A stretch of DNA of 64,000 bases from HK1 sp965204915 (GCA_965204915.1 OZ242023.1:2976001-3040000); one strand, 5' to 3'; counted from the stretch's first letter, positions 24,736-34,032 are shown. Made by a program: numbers and translations. Notes: generated by a model not told the origin, from the sequence alone.

Positions 24736-26602
24736 GGGGCGCGGGAACTCCTCCCGCGAAACGGGTCCACGTCAGCCGCCGCACGATTCGGTGATCATCG
24801 CCCGCGGACAACCTTCCGGTGTGTCCGTCGAGGCTTGCGAGCCGATCCCCGGTGATGCGCCGCAGGCCGATCGCGAGCCGGTAGGCGTCGGCCCCGAAGG
24901 CGTGGAGCCGCGGGAGCCTCGAGCCCCGCTTCCCGAGCGCGGCGACGATCCGCTCGCGCAGGAGCCGATCCGGTCCCGACGGCGCCACCATCCACGGCAT
25001 GTCGCCGAACACGACTCCGTCGAGGTCGCGGTCGTTGGTCGGATCGGGCACGCCGGACCAGACACGGGAGGTGGCGTAGACCGGCAGCTCCCCACCGTGG
25101 TGGAAGGCGAGCTGGGGCATGAACTGGCGGGCGCCGGCGGGAAAGGCGGCCATGAAGATGAGGTCCATATCCTGCCGGCGGCGCGGCTCGTGCCCCACCC
25201 TGCGTCCGATGACGCCCATCAGGTCCCGCGCGCTCTGGTGGCTGCGCGAGATGCCGAGGACCGCCGCGATCGGCTCTCCGACCTCGGCCGCGTCCGGAGG
25301 CAGGACGCGACGATCGAGCAGGATGCCGCCGAGCCGCTCCCATTCGCCGGCGAAGGCCCGGTAGACCCGTTCACCCCATGCGCCCTCGCGAGTGAACGCG
25401 ATGGCCTTCGTGAATCCGCCGATCCACGCCTGCTCGGCGGCCTGCCGCGCTTCCGCCTCGGGCGCGAGGGTGAAGTGGTAGAGGCCCGGCACGGTCCGTT
25501 CCGGTCCGCACTCGGGCACGTTCCCTGCGCCCAGGGGCGCGGTCTCGTCGGTCTCGTTCAAGGCCAGGGTGGTGACGAGCGACATGTCGCCACACGCAAG
25601 GACGGTGACCGGGCCACGGCGAAGCGGACCGACCACGAAGTCCGCGCCGGCTTCGACCGCACGCGCATAGACGACGTCGACCGCTTCGAACGTGGTGTCG
25701 TGGACCTCGACGGCCGGACGCTGTGCGTTCGCCGTATCCGCATACCACGCAGCCAGAAACCCGTCCCTGATCGCTTCCGCCGCCTCGGCGAAATCTCCGT
25801 GAAAGGGCAGCAGCAACGCGATACGCGTCGGTTGGCGCACCGATTCGCGCACTGCGCCGAGCATCATGGGGACGATTTCTCCGTTGGCGGGATGGGCGGG
25901 GAACGTGGCTTGCCACCGCGTCAACGCGCGTTCGAGGGCGGTGGAAGAGGATCGATGCTCTTCGGAGACGGCTGCGAGGCGAAGCCAGCCGGCCAACGCG
26001 CCGGTCGCGAACGGCAGCGCCCGCTCCCGCCGGCCGCGACCGGCGCGGGTGAGTGCATCCCACAGCGCGCTGTGGTTCGCGGCCCGGAGGGTGTCGTCGG
26101 CGAGCACCGCGTCGAGCGCGACCCGCTCCTGCGCCGCCTCCATGAAACGACCGGTATCTTCGTAGGCGCGGGCCCGGAGCAGATGGAGCTTCGTGGCGGA
26201 CTCCGGACCGAAACGGCCCACCGGAACGTTCGAGAGCAGCTCGATCGTCCGCTCCGGCGCACCCTGCCGCAACGCAAGGTCCGCCGACAGCAGATCGCGT
26301 CTCGGCGTCAGCTCCTCGGCGAGGGTCTGTCCGGCAAGCTCATCCATCAGCCCGGCGGCATGGTCCGGCCGTCCGACGTCGAGAAGCAGCGCGACGGCTT
26401 TCAACATCAGATCCTGGGCCGCCGCTCCCCGTGCATCGCGTGACCGGGCAGCGTATTCGTTCGCGGCCTCCACGTAGCGGCCATTCGCGACGAGCTCGAG
26501 TGCCGTCGTCTCCGGATCGGCCTCGACCGGTCCGCGCACGTCCGGGCCCTGGCACCCTGCAAGCACGGCGGCCAGCATCACGGCGACGGGAATCGCTCTC
26601 AT
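24683..26602 (-). CDS. lpoA: Penicillin-binding protein activator LpoA
   Basis: A 639-residue lipoprotein with the lipobox LAGC after MRAIPVAVMLAAV. The N-terminal half is helical and TPR-like; the C-terminal half has a periplasmic-binding-protein fold with IALLLPFHGDFAEAAEAIRDGFLAA and a DLIFMAAFPAGARQFMPQL stretch. LpoA sits in the outer membrane and stimulates PBP1A from outside. The Met at 26602 gives the signal peptide; the longer frame to 26776 is not supported. It is divergent from rsmI, the usual order in gammaproteobacteria, with a 293-bp shared promoter region. Confidence 0.93.
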   Translation of the reverse strand: MRAIPVAVMLAAVLAGCQGPDVRGPVEADPETTALELVANGRYVEAANEYAARSRDARGAAAQDLMLKAVALLLDVGRPDHAAGLMDELAGQTLAEELTPRRDLLSADLALRQGAPERTIELLSNVPVGRFGPESATKLHLLRARAYEDTGRFMEAAQERVALDAVLADDTLRAANHSALWDALTRAGRGRRERALPFATGALAGWLRLAAVSEEHRSSSTALERALTRWQATFPAHPANGEIVPMMLGAVRESVRQPTRIALLLPFHGDFAEAAEAIRDGFLAAWYADTANAQRPAVEVHDTTFEAVDVVYARAVEAGADFVVGPLRRGPVTVLACGDMSLVTTLALNETDETAPLGAGNVPECGPERTVPGLYHFTLAPEAEARQAAEQAWIGGFTKAIAFTREGAWGERVYRAFAGEWERLGGILLDRRVLPPDAAEVGEPIAAVLGISRSHQSARDLMGVIGRRVGHEPRRRQDMDLIFMAAFPAGARQFMPQLAFHHGGELPVYATSRVWSGVPDPTNDRDLDGVVFGDMPWMVAPSGPDRLLRERIVAALGKRGSRLPRLHAFGADAYRLAIGLRRITGDRLASLDGHTGRLSAGDDHRIVRRLTWTRFAGGVPAPHEPDGTVVEPSESSAVR

Positions 26603-26895
26603 TGGACCGTTCGGCTCATCTGCGTCCTCGCGTCGCGGACCGGTGGAACCTCCGGACGGACGGCAATCCGTTTCGACGGGATCCCGCTTGCGCCGCCACC
26701 CCGGCGCTGCCGCACCCGGCCCGCGCGCTACGGACATGCGGCGGTGATTCTGAAGCATTCGCCTCCATGGGGCCAACCCGCCCTTCGCCGGGCGGAGGAC
26801 GCCGGCGTGACGTCCTCTGCTCCACCTCCCCGGTCGATGCCGTGCCCGTCCGCTACACGTTGCCGGCTGCGGCTACACTGCGCCCGGGCTCGATC

Positions 26896-27783
26896 ATGGT
26901 GGAGACTCCGGACTTGGCGGAGCATGAGGCACATGGCCTGCTGTACGTGGTGGCGACCCCTATCGGGAATCTCGACGATCTCTCGGGGCGCGCGTGCACG
27001 GTGTTGCGCGAGGTCGATACGGTGCTCGCCGAGGATACACGGCGTACGAGGACGTTGTTCGAGCGATACGCAATCTCGACCCCGACCCGGGCCTTCCACG
27101 AGCACAACGAACGCGAGCGGACCCCGGGGATCCTCGCCCAGCTTCTGGAGGGGAAGCGCTTCGCTCTGGTCAGCGATGCCGGAACGCCTCTGGTCAGCGA
27201 TCCGGGATACGTGCTGGTGCGCGAAGCACGCTCGCATGACGTACCGGTGCATTGCGTGCCGGGGCCGAGCGCGGTCATCGCGGCGCTCAGCATCTCCGGG
27301 CTCCCCACCGGCCGATTCACGTTCGAGGGGTTCCTGCCGGCACGCCCATCGCGAAGGGTTCGTGTATTGGAGATGCTCGAGAGGGAAGCTCGGACGATGG
27401 TGTTCTATGAGGCCCCGCATCGAATCGTGGAGGTGCTGGCCGATCTCCTTGCGGTGTTCGGAAACGATCGCGAAGCGGTGGTCGCCCGCGAGATCACCAA
27501 GCGTTTCGAATCGGTCTACGCGGGACGGCTCGGCCATCTGCTGGCCCAGGCCCGATGCGGCCGGCTCCCCGCCCGCGGCGAGATGGTGCTGATGGTGCGC
27601 GGGAGCTCGCCCGCGCCGGCCGACGACGAGGCGACGGACGCGGTGCTTCGGGCGATGCTCGACGAAGGGGTTGCGGTGAAGAAGACGGCGGCGGCCGCGG
27701 CGCGGCTGACCGGACGATCCCGCAACGTCCTGTACCGCCGCGCGCTGGAGCTCGCGGCGGCCCGCGAGCGGGATGGACCCTGA
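26896..27783 (+). CDS. rsmI: 16S rRNA (cytidine1402-2'-O)-methyltransferase RsmI
   Basis: The protein has 295 residues of the tetrapyrrole-methylase fold. GLLYVVATPIGNLDDLS opens the domain, AEDTRRTRTLF and LVSDAGTPLVSDPG follow, and VVAREITKRFE lies near the end. It methylates the ribose of C1402 in 16S rRNA, working with RsmH, which is encoded about 3.1 kb downstream. The Met at 26896 is the family start; the long frame before it (from 26431) covers the lpoA antisense. An IS relic begins 60 bp after its stop. Confidence 0.93.
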   Translation: MVETPDLAEHEAHGLLYVVATPIGNLDDLSGRACTVLREVDTVLAEDTRRTRTLFERYAISTPTRAFHEHNERERTPGILAQLLEGKRFALVSDAGTPLVSDPGYVLVREARSHDVPVHCVPGPSAVIAALSISGLPTGRFTFEGFLPARPSRRVRVLEMLEREARTMVFYEAPHRIVEVLADLLAVFGNDREAVVAREITKRFESVYAGRLGHLLAQARCGRLPARGEMVLMVRGSSPAPADDEATDAVLRAMLDEGVAVKKTAAAAARLTGRSRNVLYRRALELAAARERDGP

Positions 27784-27845
27784 CCGTCGCCGGGACCGCG
27801 GCTCCCTCCCCTGCCGGCCGGCGTCTCCCGCCCGCATTCGAGGCA

Positions 27846-27983
27846 CGCACCCGGTCCAGCGTCCGGACCCGTTCGATCCGTAGCGTCACGATCGTCCTCC
27901 GATGATCCCGGACCTCGCGCTACAGGCTCGCTTCTCGTTGGATTCAGCCCTTCCGTTCATGCTCACATAGCATTGGACAGTTC
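27846..27983 (-). mobile_element. Relic of the end of a second IS copy
   Basis: About 138 bp match the 5' end of the complete IS (29463-29594), with many substitutions. They include the first 14 or so codons of the transposase (read MTLRIERVRTLDRVRA here, MIVTLQTERVRTLDQVRA in the intact copy) and the terminal GTTGGA motifs. The match ends within about 10 bp of the left end of the intact element, so the two copies were head to tail. Confidence 0.8.
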
Positions 27984-27989
27984 TCCTCC

Positions 27990-29599
27990 AGTCTTTTCCA
28001 ATACGAAGATGAGCCTGAAGGTGGGAGGTAGAAGGAGCCGTAGTCGGAGTTGGGAAGTGAGTGAATGGAAGGGCGATGTTGAAGTGCACGAAGGACCTGT
28101 GCAAGCCCTGATCGGTCCGGAATCCGAAGGTTGAGGCGGCGGCGATAGGACAGACGAGCGGTCGGAGCGGTGGGAAGGGGATCGCCCCAGGGAGGTCCAC
28201 CGCCCGGGCATGGTCGGGCGGTGGGGTTGCGCGGGTGGGATGGGAGGTCAGGCCGCAGCGCTCCAGGTGCGCCCGATGGTGCGGAACAGTGCGTCGCGGG
28301 CGTCGTTGAGCGCGTGGGCGGCGTCGAGGTCGCTGACGGCGTGAGCGATGGCGTCGAGCTGGTCGAAGGTGACGCCGGATTTGAGGAAGCGCTCGGCGTG
28401 GTCGAGGGACTTGAGCTTGTCGTAGGGGGTCATCACGTCGCGGTCGCGGTAGCGCTTCGTGACCCGGCCCTTGGCGTCGAGCGTATCGGTGGGGAACAGG
28501 CAGGGGCGGTGGTAGTTGAGGAAGGGGGAGAGCACGCGCTGGGTGAACTCGTTGACCACAGGCGCGAAGCGGCGCGGGAGATGGCCGTGGCCGAGGTGCT
28601 TGCGCACCACGCTCGCGTTCTTGCTCTCGGCGAGAGCGTTGTCGTTGCAGTGGCGGGGACGGGACTTGGTGAGCTCCCCGATGCGCAGCTTGTTGAGCAG
28701 GGCGGCGACACGGTGGTTGATGTACTCGGAGCCGTTGTCGGCGTGAATGCCCTGAACCACGAAGGGGAACGCCTCGATAAGCCCTTCGAGCACCGGCAGC
28801 AGGAAGCGCTCGGAGATGGCCTGCACGGTCCCCACGAACTGGAACTGGGTCACATCATCGACCATGTTGATGTGGTAGACGCCCTTGGCCCCGTCGTGGT
28901 CGCCCTGGTGCACGGTATCGACACGCACATAGCCGGGCTGGCCGCCCGGCTGGGGCTTGCGCCGCTGCCCGATGGCGTTGTGGGTCGCCTGGGTCTTGCC
29001 CACCACCGTGCGCCGGCGCCGATAGGTCACCGAGCGGCGCAGGTTGTACAAGTGACCGTTCGACAGCCTCGCCAACCGCTCGAACCGCCCATCGCCGAAC
29101 ATCTCGTACTGGCGCCGCATCAGCGCCCGCGTCGCCGGCCCCGACATCTGGCCCATCGCCGCGTCCACCACCGCCAGCAGCCGAATGTCGGCCCGCGTGT
29201 AGCGCCGCTCGAAGGGATGCGCCGGCGCACCACCGCGCCGGTCCTCGATGCGCCCGGTCTCCCGATGCTGGCCGATCAGCCGGGTCAGTTGCGCCCTCGA
29301 CAGCCCCGTCACCTTCGCCAGGTAGCGCCGGACCAGCCCCTTGTCCGACTTGCCGACCTGCCCGTAGTCCAACCGCACCAGCGCCCGGCGCACGAACTCG
29401 TAGACCGACCCCCGGTCGGCCCCCGTGAAGTCCACCGCCTCGCTGCCCTCGACGAAGGCGCGCACCTGGTCCAGCGTCCGGACCCTTTCGGTCTGTAGCG
29501 TCACGATCATCCTCCGATGATCCCGGACCCCGCGCTACAGGCTCACTTCTCGTTGGATTCACGTCCTCCCTTCAGGCTCATGTCTCGTTGGACAAGACT
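27990..29599 (-). mobile_element. Insertion sequence with DDE integrase-type transposase
   Basis: A 1.6-kb element bounded by imperfect inverted ends that share AGTCTT and TCCAA and the internal word ATGAGCCTGAAGG. The left end is near 27990 and the right near 29599. CCTCC flanks both sides (27985-27989 and 29600-29604) and may be a 5-bp target duplication. About 250 bp at the left carry no gene. The family is uncertain; the transposase resembles IS481-like integrase-core proteins. Confidence 0.7.
28248..29510 (-). CDS. Integrase-core (DDE) transposase
   Basis: A 420-residue transposase. The N-terminal part has helix-turn-helix features (YLAKVTGLSRAQLTRLIGQHR). The rve-type catalytic core has its first Asp in YVRVDTVHQGD, its second in GIHADNGSEYIN and its Glu in NALAESKNASVVRKHLG. 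The frame is complete, so the copy may still move. Related proteins are usually annotated as integrase catalytic domain transposases. The start is taken at the first Met of the open frame, which matches the relic copy. Confidence 0.88.
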   Translation of the reverse strand: MIVTLQTERVRTLDQVRAFVEGSEAVDFTGADRGSVYEFVRRALVRLDYGQVGKSDKGLVRRYLAKVTGLSRAQLTRLIGQHRETGRIEDRRGGAPAHPFERRYTRADIRLLAVVDAAMGQMSGPATRALMRRQYEMFGDGRFERLARLSNGHLYNLRRSVTYRRRRTVVGKTQATHNAIGQRRKPQPGGQPGYVRVDTVHQGDHDGAKGVYHINMVDDVTQFQFVGTVQAISERFLLPVLEGLIEAFPFVVQGIHADNGSEYINHRVAALLNKLRIGELTKSRPRHCNDNALAESKNASVVRKHLGHGHLPRRFAPVVNEFTQRVLSPFLNYHRPCLFPTDTLDAKGRVTKRYRDRDVMTPYDKLKSLDHAERFLKSGVTFDQLDAIAHAVSDLDAAHALNDARDALFRTIGRTWSAAA

Positions 29600-29637
29600 C
29601 CTCCTGGCCGCTCCGGCGCTCCCATGTCACACTGTGC

Positions 29638-30016
29638 GGAGCGGGAGTCGGCCGGGCAGCCGCTGCTCCGAGCTTCGGGGTAGAGGAAAGTCCGGGCTCC
29701 GCAGGGCAGGGTGCCAGGTAACGCCTGGGGGGCGCGAGCCCACGGACAGTGCCACAGAAAACAGACCGCCTCGTGTCCCGATGGGCACGCGGCAAGGGTG
29801 AAAAGGTGCGGTAAGAGCGCACCGCGCCGGTGGCAACACCGGTGGCAGGGCAAACCCCACCCGGAGCAAGACCAAATAGGGGAGCGGATCGCCAGCCGGC
29901 GACGAGGCGTGGCCCGCGCTGCTCCCGGGTAGGTCGCTACAGGCGTACGGTGACGTGCGTCGCAGATGGATGGCTGCCTTCGACAGAACCCGGCTTACAG
30001 GCCGGCTCCCGCTTCC
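29638..30016 (+). ncRNA. rnpB: RNase P RNA, bacterial class A
   Basis: The catalytic RNA of RNase P, which trims the 5' leader of tRNAs. Conserved blocks are in order: GAGGAAAGTCCGGGCTC, AGGGTGCCAGGTAACGCCTG, AGTGCCACAGAAAACAGACC, AAGGGTGAAAAGGTGCGGTA, GGCAAACCCCACCCGGAGCA with CCAAATAGG, and the 3' ACAGAACCCGGCTTACAGGC. The 5' end GGAGCGGGAGTCGGCC pairs with GGCCGGCTCCCGCTTCC at the 3' end to form helix P1, which fixes the limits. It lies between rsmI and mraZ, but an IS now ends about 40 bp upstream. Confidence 0.95.
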
Positions 30017-30335
30017 TCCCGCTCGCGGGCCTTCTCCGGCGGACCCGCCTCCGCCGCCCCATGCCTCCCGTCATCCGGCCCCCCGCACCCATCGGCGGCA
30101 GGTCCGGTGGGAAGATGCCCGGCTCATGACCGGCCTCGAAGCCGGCCCGCCGTCACGTATCGTTCGCCGCCGAAGCCGATGAGCGGCCCCCCTCCGAGCG
30201 TCCCCACTACCCCCACCATCGTTTCAGGACAAAAATAATCCATTTAATATCAATCAATTACTTCAACTCTGGTCCTTCTCTGCCCACCGCCTCCCCCGGT
30301 CCCCTCCCCGATCGCCGCCGTCGTCGACATTGAGG

Positions 30336-30364
30336 TTGACGCCTGTCGGCTGGTTTGCGATAGT
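30336..30364 (+). promoter_or_regulatory. Candidate sigma-70 promoter of the dcw cluster
   Basis: TTGACG (30336-30341) and GATAGT (30359-30364) are separated by 17 bp, a good match to the sigma-70 form. Transcription would begin near 30371, immediately before the MraZ boxes. An AT-rich stretch at 30230-30262, unusual in this GC-rich sequence, could serve as an upstream activating region. No gene is seen in 30017-30428. Confidence 0.65.
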
Positions 30365-30374
30365 CGCCCCGTCG

Positions 30375-30410
30375 GTGGGATGAAGTGGATCGAAGTGGGA
30401 TTCTGTGGGA
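30375..30410 (+). promoter_or_regulatory. MraZ operator: four GTGGG-type boxes at 10-bp spacing
   Basis: GTGGGA occurs at 30375, 30395 and 30405, and GTGGAT at 30385, giving four boxes at exact 10-bp steps. MraZ is known to bind direct GTGGG(A/T) repeats upstream of its own gene and to repress the cluster. The boxes lie between the candidate start of transcription and the mraZ start, where bound MraZ would block transcription. Confidence 0.85.
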
Positions 30411-30428
30411 AATCGAGGAGGCGGGCGA

Positions 30429-30893
30429 GTGTTTCGCGGAAGCCATCCGCTCAAGATGGATGCCAAGGGCCGGCTCTCGGTGCCGGCCCGGTTCCACAAG
30501 CCGCTCATCGACAAGTGCGAAGGGCGGATGACGGCCACCATCAGCCTGGACCAGCCTTGTCTTTCAGTATACCCGGCTCCCGACTGGGAGGCCCTGGAGG
30601 ACGAGGTGCGCCGGCTGCCGGCGATGGATCCGAATGCACAGAAAATCCGCCGCCTGCTCGTCGGCAACGGCAGCGACTGCGACATGGATTCCCACGGACG
30701 CATCCTCATCTCGCCGGGGTTGCGCGAGTGGGCCGGCCTCGACAAGCAGGTGCAGATGGTGGGGCAGATCCAGAAGTTCGAGCTGTGGGACGAATCGGCG
30801 TGGATCCGCCACCGCGAAGAGCTGCTCGCGCAGGTCGGCGGTGAGCTCATGGACCAGCCGTCGGTAGAGATGCGTTCACTGACCAACATCTGA
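30429..30893 (+). CDS. mraZ: Transcriptional regulator MraZ
   Basis: The protein has 154 residues with two AbrB-like MraZ repeats: the first starts with FRGSHPLKMDAKGRLSVPARF, the second has SDCDMDSHGRILISPGLREW. It binds the boxes just upstream and regulates the dcw cluster. The start is the GTG at 30429, because the family begins MFRG and the GGAGG site (30417-30421) fits. The first gene of the cluster, 38 bp before rsmH. Confidence 0.93.
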   Translation: MFRGSHPLKMDAKGRLSVPARFHKPLIDKCEGRMTATISLDQPCLSVYPAPDWEALEDEVRRLPAMDPNAQKIRRLLVGNGSDCDMDSHGRILISPGLREWAGLDKQVQMVGQIQKFELWDESAWIRHREELLAQVGGELMDQPSVEMRSLTNI

Positions 30894-30931
30894 CCGGAGT
30901 CCGTACCGAGTCGCCCAAGGAGGTCCCAGTG

Positions 30932-32011
30932 ATGCCGGCAGCCGCGGGATGTGCGCGTGTCCGGGTACGCCAGGGTTCCGTTGCCGGACCCACGGGCCGG
31001 CATGCGCCACCGTACCCCGGAGACGGATCCGGGCCGACCCCGCGAGGCATCGCCGGTGATGCACCCTCGCACGTCCCCGTCATGCTCGACGAGGTCGTCG
31101 AGGCGCTCGCTCCGCGCCCCGGCGGTTGTTACGTCGATTGCACGTTCGGGCGCGGTGGCCACACCCGGGCGTTGCTCGATCGAATCGGGCCGGCCGGCCG
31201 GGTGCTGGCCATGGATCGCGATCCGCAGGCGGTGCAGGCCGCGCGCACCCTCGCCCGTTCCGATCCGCGACTCTCGGTGCATCACGCGTGTTTCGGCGAG
31301 GCCGGTGACAGGGTGAGGTCCGCCGGCCTCGCCGGACGTGTCGACGCGGTGCTGATGGATCTCGGCGTGTCTTCACCGCAGCTCGACGACACCCGGCGCG
31401 GATTCAGCTTTCTCCGCGACGGACCGCTCGACATGCGGATGGATCCGGGCGCCGGCGTATCCGCGGCCGAGTGGCTGGCAGGCGCATCCGAGCAGGCGAT
31501 CGGACGGGTGTTGCGCGAGCTCGGCGAAGAGCGGGCCGCACGGCGCATCGCCCGCGCCATCGTGGCCGCACGGGAGCGGGCCGGGCCGATCGCGTCCACC
31601 CGGCAGCTTGCGGCCCTTGTCGCAGGCGCCGTGTCGAAGGGAGGCGGCTCCCGCCGTGACCGTACCCGCGCGCATCCCGCGACCCGCACCTTCCAGGCCA
31701 TCCGGATGCACGTCAACGACGAGCTTGGAGAGCTCGCGCGGGGGCTGGCGGCGACGCCGCACCTGCTCGCTCCGGGCGGAAGGCTGGTGGTGCTGAGCTT
31801 CCACTCCCTCGAAGACCGCATCGTCAAACGCTTCATGCGGGGCGACGGCGCGGGCCCCGCACCCCCGCGCCACCTGCCCCTCGCCGACGGGCCCCGCTCC
31901 ACCGGCGCCATGATCCCGGTGGCGTCCGCCCGGCGCCCGCGTGAAGGCGAGGTCGCGGCGAACCCGCGGGCCCGCAGTGCGGTGCTGCGGGTGGCGGAAC
32001 GGAGCCGGTGA
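30932..32011 (+). CDS. rsmH: 16S rRNA (cytosine1402-N4)-methyltransferase RsmH
   Basis: The protein has 359 residues. The first 47 are a variable, Gly/Pro-rich extension; the domain starts with HVPVMLDEVVEAL. The SAM-binding loop is VDCTFGRGGHT, and other family blocks are VLMDLGVSSPQLD, GPLDMRMD and VVLSFHSLEDRIVKRFM. It methylates N4 of C1402 in 16S rRNA, the same nucleotide modified by RsmI. The ATG at 30932 follows an AAGGAGGT site at 30918-30925. The stop overlaps the ftsL start by one base. Confidence 0.95.
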   Translation: MPAAAGCARVRVRQGSVAGPTGRHAPPYPGDGSGPTPRGIAGDAPSHVPVMLDEVVEALAPRPGGCYVDCTFGRGGHTRALLDRIGPAGRVLAMDRDPQAVQAARTLARSDPRLSVHHACFGEAGDRVRSAGLAGRVDAVLMDLGVSSPQLDDTRRGFSFLRDGPLDMRMDPGAGVSAAEWLAGASEQAIGRVLRELGEERAARRIARAIVAARERAGPIASTRQLAALVAGAVSKGGGSRRDRTRAHPATRTFQAIRMHVNDELGELARGLAATPHLLAPGGRLVVLSFHSLEDRIVKRFMRGDGAGPAPPRHLPLADGPRSTGAMIPVASARRPREGEVAANPRARSAVLRVAERSR

Positions 32012-32289
32012 TGCGGACCGCGGTCGCCACCTCCATCCTCCTGCTCGCGGTCGTCGCGAGCGCGGTGCTGGTGGTGCGGACGCAGCACGAGCGCCGGAAC
32101 CTGTTCGTCGAGCTCGATGCAGCCGACGAACGGCGCGATCGGCTCCAGGTCGAGTGGGGGAAGCTCCAGATCGAGCAGAGCACCTGGGCCGCGAACGATC
32201 GGATCGAACGAATCGCAGCGGAGGAGCTGCACCTCCACCTCTCGCGGGCCGGTGCAACCGTACTGGTCCCCGTGGAACCGGCGGATTGA
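32011..32289 (+). CDS. ftsL: Cell division protein FtsL
   Basis: A small bitopic protein of 92 residues: a transmembrane helix at about 6-24, then a periplasmic coiled coil (RTQHERRNLFVELDAADERRD) and LQIEQSTWAANDRIERIAAEEL. The last part, up to a conserved hydrophobic ending, is typical of FtsL. With FtsB and FtsQ it activates FtsWI. Its start overlaps the rsmH stop, and ftsI begins 3 bp after its stop. Confidence 0.9.
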   Translation: MRTAVATSILLLAVVASAVLVVRTQHERRNLFVELDAADERRDRLQVEWGKLQIEQSTWAANDRIERIAAEELHLHLSRAGATVLVPVEPAD

Positions 32290-32292
32290 CCG

Positions 32293-34032
32293 ATGGACGG
32301 CCACATGCCCACCAGATCCTTCCTTCCCCGATGGCATCTCGTCGCCGCGTCCGTCGTCGTGCTCGCCGCCGGACTGATATGGCGCGTGGTCGATTTGCAG
32401 CTCAACCACAACGCATTCCTGAAAGAAGAAGGCGATGCCCGCCATCTGCGCATCGAGAAGATTCCCGCCCATCGCGGGATGCTCCTCGATCGCAACGGCG
32501 AGCCGCTCGCGGTGAGCACGCCGCTCGCATCCGTTTGGGTGAATCCGAAGAAGCTCGTGGATTCGCGTCCGAGGTGGCCGGAGCTGGAGAGCGCGCTCGC
32601 CCTGGCTCCGGGTTCGATCGAGAAGACGATCGCGGGGCGGGGCAACCGCGGATTCGCCTACGTACGCCGCCATGTCGATCCCTCCGTCGCCGAAGCGGTC
32701 GGTGCGCTGGACATGGAAGGGGTGCATCTGAAGCCCGAGTACCGCCGGTATTATCCGATGGGCGCGGCGGCCAGCCACATCCTCGGGTTCACCGGCATCG
32801 ACGACGCCGGCCAGGAAGGGCTGGAGCTGGCGTTCGACGACGAGCTGTCCGGCGAGACCGGGGCGAAGCGGGTCATCAAGGACCGGCTGGGACGGATCGT
32901 GGAGAACCTGGAGAGGATCCGTCCCGCGTATCCGGGACGCAACATCGTCCTGAGCATCGATCGGCGGATCCAGTCCCTGACCTACCGGGCGCTGCTGCAG
33001 GGCGTACAACGCCACCGTGCCCGCGCCGGCTCCGCGGTGGTTCTCGACGTGCGTACCGGAGAAGTGCTTGCCATCGCCAACCAGCCTTCCTTCAACCCGA
33101 ACGATCGGGGGGATCGATCGAGCCGGAGCTTCCGCAACCGTGCGGTCACGGATCTGGTGGAGCCGGGGTCCACCGTCAAGCCGTTCACGGTCGCGGCCGC
33201 GCTCGAGGCGGGGATCGTCCGCCCGGACTCGATCCTGGATACACGGCCGGGTTTCATGAAGGTCGGCCGGCATACGATCTTCGACGTCCGGAACTATGGT
33301 GTCATCGACGTCCGGAAGGTCATCAAGAAATCGAGCAACGTGGGGGCCGGCAAGCTCGCCCTGGAGCTGCCTCCCGCCGACCTCTGGAAGACGTTCCACC
33401 GGGCCGGCTTCGGGACCTCGACCGGAAGCCGGTTCCCCGGCGAGGCGCAGGGCACGCTGACCGACTCCGCCGGCTGGGGCAACATCCATCGCGTCACCCT
33501 GTCGTACGGATACGGACTGGCCGCCACCCCGCTGCAGATCGCCCGCGCCTATGCCGCGTTCGGGAACGGCGGGGCGCTCCCCGAGATCAGCTTCGTCAAG
33601 ACCGGCGGCATACCGTCCGCATCGCAGGCGATGCCGGCCTCCGTGGCCGCCCAGGTGCTCGCGATGCTCGAGGAGGTGGTCGAGCCGGGGGGGACGGCCC
33701 CCCTCGCGCGGGTGGACGGCTATCGTGTCGGCGGGAAGACGGGCACCACCAGGAAGTCGGAAGCCGGCGGCTACAGCCAGGACCGGTACCACTCGGCATT
33801 CGCCGGTCTGGCGCCGATGAGCGACCCGAGGCTCTCGGTGGTGGTGGTCATCGACGAGCCCGGAGGCGACGCCTATTACGGGGGCGCGGTCGCGGCTCCG
33901 GTGTTCTCGGACGTCGTGGAGGGTTCGTTGCGCGTGCTGGGAATCGCCCCCGACGATCCGGAAATGATGCGAAGCCCCGTGATCAGCGTCGCCGCGGCGT
34001 CACCGGCCCCGTCGTCGGAGAAGACCCCATGA
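32293..34032 (+). CDS. ftsI: Peptidoglycan transpeptidase FtsI (PBP3)
   Basis: The protein has 579 residues with one N-terminal membrane helix (about 13-32), a pedestal domain beginning RGMLLDRNGEPLAVS and a transpeptidase domain. The active-site Ser293 is in EPGSTVKPF, the SxN motif is KSSNVG, and the KTG motif is VGGKTGTTRK. It crosslinks septal peptidoglycan in complex with FtsW. Its stop overlaps the murE start by 4 bases (ATGA). Confidence 0.96.
   Translation: MDGHMPTRSFLPRWHLVAASVVVLAAGLIWRVVDLQLNHNAFLKEEGDARHLRIEKIPAHRGMLLDRNGEPLAVSTPLASVWVNPKKLVDSRPRWPELESALALAPGSIEKTIAGRGNRGFAYVRRHVDPSVAEAVGALDMEGVHLKPEYRRYYPMGAAASHILGFTGIDDAGQEGLELAFDDELSGETGAKRVIKDRLGRIVENLERIRPAYPGRNIVLSIDRRIQSLTYRALLQGVQRHRARAGSAVVLDVRTGEVLAIANQPSFNPNDRGDRSSRSFRNRAVTDLVEPGSTVKPFTVAAALEAGIVRPDSILDTRPGFMKVGRHTIFDVRNYGVIDVRKVIKKSSNVGAGKLALELPPADLWKTFHRAGFGTSTGSRFPGEAQGTLTDSAGWGNIHRVTLSYGYGLAATPLQIARAYAAFGNGGALPEISFVKTGGIPSASQAMPASVAAQVLAMLEEVVEPGGTAPLARVDGYRVGGKTGTTRKSEAGGYSQDRYHSAFAGLAPMSDPRLSVVVVIDEPGGDAYYGGAVAAPVFSDVVEGSLRVLGIAPDDPEMMRSPVISVAAASPAPSSEKTP

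Noticed and set aside
27784..28247. A second small gene between rsmI and the transposase
   Set aside because: The stretch is explained by the IS relic and the non-coding left end of the intact IS.
31282..33792. 836-codon open frame opposite rsmH, ftsL and ftsI
   Set aside because: It spans three well-supported genes on the plus strand and shows no recognisable protein.
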